DNA of 64,000 nt from Croceicoccus naphthovorans (GTDB lineage: Bacteria > Pseudomonadota > Alphaproteobacteria > Sphingomonadales > Sphingomonadaceae). Both the position numbers and the translations under genes were made by a program. Every line of letters starts with the position of its first letter. The first letter of the stretch is position 1. This document shows positions 57,539-64,000 of this stretch, piece by piece. Under the pieces are notes generated by a model, which made no database searches, was not told where the DNA came from, and saw only the letters and a program-made list of their open reading frames with translations. The stretch covers positions 2,979,501 to 3,043,500 of the forward strand of contig NZ_CP011770.1 in NCBI RefSeq assembly GCF_001028705.1. Direction: 5' to 3'.

Positions 57539-58660
57539 TCAGTTTTCCTGTGCCACGGGCGCATCGAAGCCGTGCGCCTTCAAAAGAGCATGTCGACGTG
57601 CGGTGTCGAGATCGGCAGCGACCATTTCCGCGCACATTTCCCGCGCCGAAATTTCGGGCACCCAGCCAAGCACCTCCTTGGCTTTCGCCGGGTCACCAAG
57701 CAAGGTCTCGACCTCCGCTGGCCGAAAATAGCGCGGATCGACACGCACCAGCACGTCGCCTGGTTTAACCGATGTCGTTACGTTGCCCGTTATGGCCTCG
57801 ACGACCCCGATTTCCTGCGTGCCCGTACCTTCAAAGCGCAAGGAAATGCCTAATTCCTGCGCTGTCCAGGTAATAAAATCTCTTACCGAGTATTGCTGGC
57901 CGGTAGCGATAACAAAGTCTTCTGGCTTTTCCTGTTGGAGCATAAGCCACTGCATCCGGATATAGTCTTTGGCATGGCCCCAATCTCGGAGCGAATCGAG
58001 ATTGCCCATAAACAGGCAGTCCTCTAGTCCCTGACTGATATTGGCGAGGCCGCGCGTAATCTTGCGCGTTACAAATGTCTCGCCACGGCGTGCGCTCTCG
58101 TGGTTGAAGAGGATGCCATTACAGGCATAGAGACCATAGGCCTCACGATAGTTGACCGTGATCCAGTAGGCATAAAGTTTCGCGACCGCGTAGGGTGACC
58201 GGGGATGGAAGGGCGTGGTCTCGCGTTGTGGCGTTTCCTGGACGAGACCATAAAGTTCCGAGGTTGACGCCTGATAAAAGCGGGTTTTCTTCTCAAGGCC
58301 AAGAAAGCGGATCGCGTCCAGCAGACGGAGCGTGCCAATTGCATCGACATCGGCGGTATATTCAGGGGCCTCGAAACTTACCGCAACGTGGCTTTGTGCA
58401 CCAAGGTTATAGACCTCATCGGGGCGAACTTCCTGGACGATGCGCGTCAGGTTGGAGGTGTCGGAGAGATCCCCGTAGTGAAGTGTTAGATTGGGATCAG
58501 GGTCATGAGGATCTTGATAGATGTGGTCGATCCTTTGGGTGTTGAACGATGAGGCCCGCCGCTTGATCCCATGCACCTCGTAACCTTTGCCGAGTAGAAA
58601 CTCCGCAAGGTAGGAACCATCCTGTCCCGTTATTCCGGTGATAAGGGCGCGTTTCGACAT
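57539..58660 (-). CDS. gmd: GDP-mannose 4,6-dehydratase
   Basis: The 373-residue protein has [38 protein letters not shown] and [20 protein letters not shown], the GMD signatures with catalytic Thr/Ser-Glu-Tyr-Lys. It converts GDP-mannose to GDP-4-keto-6-deoxymannose for Fcl. The pair supplies fucose-type sugars for surface polysaccharide. Confidence 0.94.
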   Translation of the reverse strand: MSKRALITGITGQDGSYLAEFLLGKGYEVHGIKRRASSFNTQRIDHIYQDPHDPDPNLTLHYGDLSDTSNLTRIVQEVRPDEVYNLGAQSHVAVSFEAPEYTADVDAIGTLRLLDAIRFLGLEKKTRFYQASTSELYGLVQETPQRETTPFHPRSPYAVAKLYAYWITVNYREAYGLYACNGILFNHESARRGETFVTRKITRGLANISQGLEDCLFMGNLDSLRDWGHAKDYIRMQWLMLQQEKPEDFVIATGQQYSVRDFITWTAQELGISLRFEGTGTQEIGVVEAITGNVTTSVKPGDVLVRVDPRYFRPAEVETLLGDPAKAKEVLGWVPEISAREMCAEMVAADLDTARRHALLKAHGFDAPVAQEN

Positions 58661-58875
58661 CCACTGCTCTTTCTGAAGGTTAGTTTAAGAAGGCGTGCTT
58701 TTAGATGTTCCTTAGCTCTAGCTTTACAAATCCGCCAATACCCTTGCACAGGTGGCTTTGGAGCGATCTACGAAATTGCTCAAGAATCTCGCAAAAAATC
58801 ATTGATGCCAATAGGTGCATTGAGGCCGCAAACAAATGAGGACCAATATTGTCCATTGCCTTGAAATGGGCAGGC

Positions 58876-59456
58876 TGGAAATGTAACGGTTTTGCGCCGG
58901 TCACCTATCTCACTATGCCACCTTGGCTTCGAACGCGAGGGGCTGATGCCGCCCAGATATGAATGACGTCGACGGGTGTTGTAGAACCCCATTGATGTAC
59001 TGGAAGATGGCAGCCTCAGCCTGACGTCTTGTTGGCCAGCTCTGACGCCAGATCAGTTCCGCCTTCAGCGATTTGAAGAACGTCTCGACGGCGGAGTTGT
59101 CGTAGCAGTTGCCCTTTCCGCTCATCGACGGTCGCAGGCCGTAGGCCTGTAGTTTCTTCTGGTAGTCGTAAGAACAATACTGGCTGCCGCGATCGGAATG
59201 GAAAAGGCAGTCTGGCGGGGCCTGTCTGGCGGCGGATTGCGGAGCCGCACCGCCATGTCCAGCGCCCGGATCGCCAGATCCTTCTTCATCCGATCGCTGA
59301 CTGCCCATCCCACGACACGACGGCTATGCAGATCGAGGATGACGGCAAGGTAGAGCCAGCCTTCCTGCGTCCACACATAGGTGATATCGCCAGCCCACTT
59401 GCGGTTGGGCGTATCTGCGACGAAATCGCCATCGAGCCAGTCCGCTGCGACACCAA
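58876..59456. mobile_element. IS3-family element, copy B, truncated
   Basis: Matches copy A from its left end (offset 14884) up to 59456, then diverges abruptly; orfA and half of orfB are missing. Confidence 0.85.
58913..59456 (-). pseudogene. IS3 transposase orfB fragment, copy B
   Basis: Carries the C-terminal half with the same duplication-linked frame break as copy A. The N-terminal part is absent. Confidence 0.8.
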
Positions 59457-59586
59457 CGCTCCGCATAACCGGTACAGATTGCCGGATAGTCGCAAGCAGT
59501 CGGGCCAATCAGTCGCGTCCGACATCGTGATAGCGACATTGCTTGGAGGCGCAGCCCTGTTTGCTATGATGGCATTGCGCGGCTGA
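59457..59586 (+). pseudogene. Tail of an unknown gene cut by IS3 copy B
   Basis: The frame ends SDIVIATLLGGAALFAMMALRG, a single hydrophobic tail, and has no start on this side. It may be the C-terminus of a gene disrupted by the IS3 insertion. Confidence 0.3.
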
Positions 59587-59712
59587 GGAAGAGTCCCGCA
59601 ACCTACCGGAGAGCCTCATGCAATCCGAGACCCCCGGAAAATATCTGTCAACCTGCCTTTGAGTTCTGACATGGACTGCGCTGTAAAGACTGTTGCAGTC
59701 ACTGACGCCCCA

Positions 59713-60408
59713 TCACGCCGCTTCCGAAAGCTCCTGCGGATCGCGCAGCGCATAGCCGCGGCCCCATACGGTTTCGATATAGTTGTCGCCGCCACAGGCC
59801 AGCGCGACCTTCTTGCGCAGCTTGCAGATGAAGACGTCGATGATCTTCAGCTCCGGTTCGTCCATCCCGTTGTACAGGTGGTTGAGAAACATTTCCTTGG
59901 TCAGCGTCGTGCCCTTGCGCAGGCTGAGCAGTTCCAGCATCGCGTATTCCTTGCCGGTCAGGTGCACGCGGGCACCGTCGACTTCGACCGTCTTGGTGTC
60001 GAGGTTGACCGAAAGCTTGCCGGTGCGGATCACCGATTGCGAGTGGCCCTTCGAACGGCGGACCACGGCGTGGATGCGGGCGACCAGTTCGTCCTTGTGG
60101 AACGGCTTGGTCACATAGTCGTCGGCACCGAAACTGAAAGAACGCACTTTCGAATCCAATTCCGAATTGCCCGAAAGGATCAGGACCGGCGCCTGCACCT
60201 TGGCGACGCGCAGCTTCTTCAACACGTCGTACCCGTGCATGTCGGGCAGGTTCAGGTCGAGAAGGATGATGTCGTAGTCGTAAAGCTTGCCCAGATCGAG
60301 ACCTTCTTCGCCAAGATCGGTCTGGTACACGTTAAAGCCTTCGGTCGTGAGCATAAGCTCAATCGCCTTGGCCGTCGTCGGTTCATCTTCGACTAAAAGG
60401 ATGCGCAT
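59713..60408 (-). CDS. ctrA: Cell-cycle response regulator CtrA
   Basis: The 231-residue protein is an OmpR-type regulator. The receiver has the acidic pocket (EDEP, residues 8-9) and the phospho-acceptor D51 in LLDLNLPD, with K at about 104 (VTKPFH). The winged-helix DNA-binding part has [20 protein letters not shown] and [16 protein letters not shown], identical in style to alphaproteobacterial CtrA. It controls motility, cell division and replication. Divergent upstream DNA has a CtrA-box-like site. Synteny with the integrase beside it suggests the island is inserted nearby. Confidence 0.96.
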   Translation of the reverse strand: MRILLVEDEPTTAKAIELMLTTEGFNVYQTDLGEEGLDLGKLYDYDIILLDLNLPDMHGYDVLKKLRVAKVQAPVLILSGNSELDSKVRSFSFGADDYVTKPFHKDELVARIHAVVRRSKGHSQSVIRTGKLSVNLDTKTVEVDGARVHLTGKEYAMLELLSLRKGTTLTKEMFLNHLYNGMDEPELKIIDVFICKLRKKVALACGGDNYIETVWGRGYALRDPQELSEAA

Positions 60409-60469
60409 ATCACTAGCCCCGCTCGGAATTCGATCTTTTCAAAATCAAACGAGAGGTAACGAGAAATGG

Positions 60470-60484
60470 TTAACGCCAAGTAAA
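60470..60484. promoter_or_regulatory. ctrA: CtrA-box-like site upstream of ctrA
   Basis: TTAA, 7 bases, then TAAA (TTAACGCCAAGTAAA), close to the consensus TTAA-N7-TTAA, about 65 bases upstream of the ctrA start. Consistent with autoregulation. Confidence 0.5.
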
Positions 60485-60577
60485 GTTTGGGTCGCCACAT
60501 TTTCCGTAATTTGCGAGGAATGCTATCCAGTATTGTAAAGTGACGGACATTCGCTCCACGATAGATCGGCAGCAGTG

Positions 60578-61741
60578 CTAAACTACAAATTTGCTCCATT
60601 TCCGCATCAGATCTCGACGCTGCTCTAGGGCATCTCCACGCCGATAGGCCCGCTCGACCTCGCTGCCGACCTGATGGGCCAACGCTGCCTCGGCAATTTC
60701 GCGAGGGACTTCAGCAACGTCGGCTGCCCAGTCCCGGAACGATGATCTGAACCCATGAACCGTGTACCGACCAAGCCCCATTCGCCGCAAAACCTGCAGC
60801 ATGCTCATGTTCGAGAGTGGCTTGTCCGGTTTTGCGCCGGGGAATAAATAAGCATTCTGACGCGGCAGTGCCTCGATCAGTGCGATAACCTGCTCACTCA
60901 ATGGTACGCGATGCGCCCTACCGGCTTTCATGCGCTCAGCCGGGATGGTCCACACAGCAACATCGAGATCGAACTCATCCCATCTCGCATGGAGAACCTC
61001 GGATGTGCGCGTGGCGGTATGGATCGTCAACTCGAGGGCGCGAGAGGCGAGGCCGTCATTTGACCGCAGGCGCGATATGAATTCGGGAGCGTCCTGGTAT
61101 GGCATTGATGGCTGGTGCCGTTTCGGCCCCTTGCGCACCTTTGGTAGCAGCAAGGCAAGATTGCCGCGCCATGCCGCCGGGTTTTCGCCGGTCCGAAGTC
61201 CCTTCAGTCGCGCCGCATCCAGGACGCGTTCGATCCGGCCACGAACCCTTGAAGCCGTCTCGTGCTTGTCGAGCCAGATCGGACGCAGGATCGTTTGCAG
61301 GTCTTCCAGATCGACGTCGCTTATCGACTTATCCCAGATCGGCCCACAGTAGGTTTCCAGAGAGTTGCGCCACTGCTGGCGGTGCTTCAGGTTTTTCCAA
61401 CCGGCCTTCTGGAGGTCGACATAGTCAGTGGCGAACTCGCCGAATGTTGTCGGTTGCTCGGTATCATCGGTTTCAACAACGCGGTAGGACGTCGGACATT
61501 CGCCTTCGCTACGGCGCTGGTTCAGTTCCTCGGCACGACTTCTGGCTTCCGCCAGAGAGACGGTCGGATATGATCCCAGGCCGAGTTCGCGCCGGCGCCG
61601 CGCATGTTTGAAGATGTAGCGCCAGGATTTGGCGCCGCTCTTCTCGACATTGAGATAGAGCCCGCGACCGTCAGCGTGCAATCCCGGCTTGGTGAGGTTG
61701 CGGGCTGTAATCGCGTTCAGTTTGTTGATCGATCTTGCCAT
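60578..61741 (-). CDS. Tyrosine recombinase / integrase (P4-type)
   Basis: The 387-residue protein has an N-terminal arm-binding domain (DUF4102-like, GLHADGRGLYLNVEKSGAKS), a core-binding part, and the catalytic domain with R245 in TATRTSEV, K272, HGFR at 329-332, LAH at 354-356, and the nucleophile Y366 in ERAYRRGD. It integrates and excises a mobile island. No tRNA or direct repeat att site was found next to it in the window, so the other border lies outside or was lost. Confidence 0.92.
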   Translation of the reverse strand: MARSINKLNAITARNLTKPGLHADGRGLYLNVEKSGAKSWRYIFKHARRRRELGLGSYPTVSLAEARSRAEELNQRRSEGECPTSYRVVETDDTEQPTTFGEFATDYVDLQKAGWKNLKHRQQWRNSLETYCGPIWDKSISDVDLEDLQTILRPIWLDKHETASRVRGRIERVLDAARLKGLRTGENPAAWRGNLALLLPKVRKGPKRHQPSMPYQDAPEFISRLRSNDGLASRALELTIHTATRTSEVLHARWDEFDLDVAVWTIPAERMKAGRAHRVPLSEQVIALIEALPRQNAYLFPGAKPDKPLSNMSMLQVLRRMGLGRYTVHGFRSSFRDWAADVAEVPREIAEAALAHQVGSEVERAYRRGDALEQRRDLMRKWSKFVV

Positions 61742-61746
61742 GGCAG

Positions 61747-61923
61747 TCAGGCAGCTTTCGATTGGTCATCGATGAAGGCGACGAGGTCTGCGTGACGGAT
61801 CAGCGTCCGCTTCCCGATCTTGAAGCTCGGGATGGTCCCGTCGTTCATCAGTTCATAAAACTTGGTAGTGCCGATCCCGAGAGTGCGGGCGGCATCCTTT
61901 ACGGCGTATGCTAGCGGTTCCAC
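61747..61923 (-). CDS. AlpA-type helix-turn-helix excisionase/regulator
   Basis: GTG start at 61923 with AAGGAG 7 bases upstream; the longer frame to 61980 would cross a hairpin. 58 residues with YAVKDAARTLGIGTTKFYEL and KIGKRTLIRHADLVAFI, the AlpA/MerR-like winged HTH. Directly upstream of the integrase; probably controls excision. Confidence 0.85.
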   Translation of the reverse strand: MEPLAYAVKDAARTLGIGTTKFYELMNDGTIPSFKIGKRTLIRHADLVAFIDDQSKAA

Positions 61924-61950
61924 GTTCAGCTCCTTGTTGATGAAGGAGCG

Positions 61951-61978
61951 GGGAGCCCCCTCTTTGAAGAGGGCTCCC
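61951..61978. promoter_or_regulatory. Strong hairpin before the AlpA gene
   Basis: GGGAGCCC-CCTCTT/AAGAGGGCTCCC pairs with a 2-nt bulge and short loop. No T-run follows on either strand, so it may be an RNA structure or protein site rather than a terminator. Confidence 0.5.
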
Positions 61979-62029
61979 AATTAGGGTTATCGATTCAGCC
62001 GCGCAGCAATTGCGAACACCGCAGTCATG

Positions 62030-62464
62030 CTAGAGATTCGATTTCCGCCGTTCCTGATCGAGAACGCGTTCGTCGATTTCCGCCAGCATGGCACGATCAA
62101 GGATACCGATGTCGCATGTCTGCCAGCGCGGCGGCCCCGCCTGATCGGGCCAGACGAGCATCTCCAACCGGGAGACTGAGCCAAATTCTGGCCCGTCGTC
62201 CGATTCGAATTCACCGACGTAGACGTAGCGAAGGGTCAGGTCCGTGCGCAGGTCGAACAAGGTCAGCATCGCTGGAAGTAAGACCCAGCCACGACGCACA
62301 TTCTCAGGATCGACGTCCTGGCTACTGGCCAGATCTGCGTAATCCGGCTCGCTGTCGTCCAGGGCGATACCGAGGACGGGTAGTATTTTCGACCATTGCT
62401 GGTCGCTGAGGCCGCTACGCAGGCGCGCGCAGGCCTCCTCCACATAGTAGGATGGCAGCATCAT
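62030..62464 (-). CDS. Hypothetical protein
   Basis: 144 residues, Trp- and Asp-rich (LSDQQWSKILPVLGIALDDS, VWPDQAGPPRWQTCDI). No family recognised. It begins 24 bases after the next gene's stop, so the two are likely cotranscribed and belong to the integrated island. Confidence 0.55.
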   Translation of the reverse strand: MMLPSYYVEEACARLRSGLSDQQWSKILPVLGIALDDSEPDYADLASSQDVDPENVRRGWVLLPAMLTLFDLRTDLTLRYVYVGEFESDDGPEFGSVSRLEMLVWPDQAGPPRWQTCDIGILDRAMLAEIDERVLDQERRKSNL

Positions 62465-62488
62465 TCATCTCTCAATTTGGTTGGAGGG

Positions 62489-62773
62489 TCAGCGTGACGT
62501 CGCGAAAGCGCGGACATCGCGGAGGATCGAAGCTTGCGCCCGGCCCTGCGGATCGTCGCCGTTCAAGGGCTCGCCCCAAAGCAAACCCAGCTTGAACGCG
62601 ACCTCGCCGAGCGATGGTGCATCGGTCTCGAGAATTTGCTGCTCGATCGCCGCCAGCCTTTGCTCAGTGGCAGGCTCGCGCGGTTCAGTTTCGAGAGTGT
62701 GGATGATTTCGTCGCGCAGCGCGACGAGGTGGTGCCATACCGCGGACGCGGTGTTACTCGGCTCAACAGCCAT
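62489..62773 (-). CDS. Hypothetical protein
   Basis: 94 residues, with AGGAG 8 bases before the ATG; mostly helical (WHHLVALRDEIIHTLETEPR, EQRLAAIEQQILETDAPSLG). No family recognised. Confidence 0.55.
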   Translation of the reverse strand: MAVEPSNTASAVWHHLVALRDEIIHTLETEPREPATEQRLAAIEQQILETDAPSLGEVAFKLGLLWGEPLNGDDPQGRAQASILRDVRAFATSR

Positions 62774-63176
62774 GGATCGACTCCTGTAAAGTCATTCGTG
62801 GTCAGGACCGGTCGTGGGTTGCCGCCCGCGGTCGGTCCGCTTGCTCCCTCTCGGGAAATCTCGAATTAGGAATCCTCGAGATTCCGCGCAAGGGCTGCGG
62901 GCCGGAAAAGTTTCTCTAGCCAAGCTATAGAGAAATAGGTCCGTGTTCACCGGAGGCAATCCAGCGGGCTCACGACTGCGCGCGAAATTTCCGGTCTGGT
63001 TAGGTAAGATCAAGCTGCATCACGCGCCATCGAGAAGGCATGGTTGGCCGGTAGGTGAAGATCTGAGGTCGCCCGCTTCCCAACCTTTTTTGAAGCCGGC
63101 TCCCTTCCCGCGTCGGGCTCAGGATGTGGACCAGCTTTTAGATTGGGCCATTTGGTGTTGGAAAGATGCGTCGAAC
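62774..63176. other. Region without a supported gene
   Basis: A plus-strand frame at 62943-63188 stays open for 81 codons but has no ribosome site or family features. Expected to hold the promoter of the two minus-strand hypothetical genes. Confidence 0.4.
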
Positions 63177-63366
63177 TCTAAAACATGACTACGGAGTTCC
63201 GCACGGAACTCCCTCCCCTATATCAAGAAAAAAATACTCCTTAATAATGTTTTAGAGAGAGAGAGAGAGATCACCACGTTTAGATAAGATAAAACATGAC
63301 TAGAGAGAACTTTTTTTTATATATAGGCAAGTTAGGTGACGTCGTGTTCCAGAGTCATGTTTTAGA
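63177..63366. repeat. Two ~80-bp inverted-ended units in opposite orientation
   Basis: TCTAAAACATGACT at 63177-63190 and its exact complement at 63353-63366 bound the structure. Internal degenerate copies end at 63256 and begin at 63288, so two units (63177-63256 and 63288-63366) each have inverted ends. The complement of unit 1 aligns along its length to unit 2, including T-tracts and ATATAGG. An AG-repeat (63255-63270) sits between them. Confidence 0.65.
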
Positions 63367-63369
63367 CAC

Positions 63370-63870
63370 TCAGGCTATCAGCAGCTCAAAACCCCGTGGC
63401 AATGGCCGCTCCCATGCTCTGCGCCTGGACAGGCAGTGCTTGCCAATCAGCCTGATGGTATGCTCACTAGTCCAGTACTCCTTGGCCAAGCTCCTGATCG
63501 TATCGCCAGATTTGATGTCATCCAGAATGCGAAACTGGCTCACCAGCGGAATCGGGGACTGCTTGCCGGGCCGCATGTTTGCCAACGCAACGGCATCTGG
63601 TCGAGAAATGCTCATCCAGTTCTGGGCGACCTCATCACGCAGTTCGTTGGTATCAGGCAGCGCAAGTCGCGCCTTGTAGAATTGTTGGTTGTGAGCACCC
63701 AGGTTGTGGATCAGCCATGTATCCGAAAGACCAGGGGTAGCAATCAGAACGGCTAGTTCCCGTCTCAATTCATCGGGGAATGAAGGATGCAGCCAGCCGC
63801 CACGCCTCACCAACCGCAGCTTGCGATCCGCATCAACACCAGAGTTGAGCAGTCCGACGTCAAATTTCAT
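63370..63870 (-). CDS. Hypothetical protein with a C-terminal helix-turn-helix
   Basis: Start at 63870 (GGGG upstream); the frame could begin at a TTG two codons earlier. 166 residues; the C-terminal SGDTIRSLAKEYWTSEHTIR resembles a helix-turn-helix. It ends 4 bases from the inverted repeat structure, which might be its binding site. No family recognised. Confidence 0.55.
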   Translation of the reverse strand: MKFDVGLLNSGVDADRKLRLVRRGGWLHPSFPDELRRELAVLIATPGLSDTWLIHNLGAHNQQFYKARLALPDTNELRDEVAQNWMSISRPDAVALANMRPGKQSPIPLVSQFRILDDIKSGDTIRSLAKEYWTSEHTIRLIGKHCLSRRRAWERPLPRGFELLIA

Positions 63871-64000
63871 AACCAAGCCCCGGTTGAAGATACCATTTCT
63901 GCACCAAAGTCAGGTCATTGGATGCAGAGACGTTCACATCTGAAGACCGATGCGTCTTGGCCATTTACAGACGAAGGCTCAAGCAACCGGGCAGGAACCT

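Noticed and set aside
58701..58904. Minus-strand frame MTGAKPLHF... before IS3 copy B
   Set aside because: Begins inside the IS3 end, so it is a chance fusion; the upstream 58661-58875 stretch may be a gene scrap but is not recognisable.
60409..60577. tRNA or direct-repeat attachment site beside the integrase
   Set aside because: No tRNA fold or repeated core sequence was found in the gap or elsewhere in the window.
62943..63188. 81-codon plus-strand frame
   Set aside because: No ribosome site, no family; its stop lies in the repeat motif by chance.
63255..63270. AG-rich simple repeat as a regulatory array
   Set aside because: A short dinucleotide run only; noted as part of the inverted-repeat structure.

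Overview
The window looks like a high-GC alphaproteobacterium, most likely a sphingomonad (Sphingomonadales). The clearest markers are a full-length CtrA cell-cycle regulator (59713-60408), an Entner-Doudoroff dehydratase (edd), a cyclic-glucan synthase of the NdvB/ChvB type, and IS families common in that order. Genus cannot be settled from the sequence alone. REGION 1 (1-34.5 kb) is a dense block of intact metabolic, envelope and stress genes without IS elements. It holds the end of a lactate permease, a CPA2 cation/proton antiporter, PEP synthase translationally coupled to a D-2-hydroxyacid dehydrogenase, an orphan PBP2, a PlsC-type acyltransferase, an ECF-like sigma factor, a cardiolipin synthase, a 2739-aa cyclic beta-1,2-glucan synthase overlapping a tandem universal stress protein, a four-gene membrane/metal-like module (DUF2933, isoprenylcysteine-methyltransferase-like, geranylgeranyl-reductase-like flavoprotein, YHS), cyclopropane fatty acid synthase, a Bax-inhibitor-1 protein, a secreted Met/His-containing protein, phosphoglucomutase, edd, a UbiB/AarF kinase, class I aldolase, a second tandem Usp and phosphoglycerate kinase. 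Read together, it resembles a portable survival island that joins lactate/PEP/sugar-phosphate metabolism with membrane remodelling and universal stress proteins. REGION 2 (34.6-56 kb) is an insertion-sequence graveyard. An IS66 element with an exact 8-bp target duplication splits a Rieske iron-sulfur gene between its two cluster-binding boxes. An IS1380 transposase abuts a diguanylate cyclase cut off before its GGDEF motif. Two same-size 841-bp IS5/IS427-type elements flank a PilZ gene and IS3 and IS110 debris; one sits inside an IS30 remnant. A frameshifted autotransporter with 192-bp repeats follows, then an IS5-type element inside an IS110 remnant, an AT-rich IS1595 transposase, and a second IS1595 element that carries three passenger ORFs. 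REGION 3 (56-59.6 kb) has a PilZ protein with a C-terminal membrane anchor, the GDP-fucose pair gmd-fcl, and a truncated IS3 copy. REGION 4 (59.7-64 kb) has ctrA with a CtrA-box-like site upstream, then a tyrosine integrase with an AlpA-type regulator and three unknown genes, marking the end of an integrated element. This part also has a paired ~80-bp inverted repeat structure at 63177-63366. No rRNA, tRNA or CRISPR array was seen.
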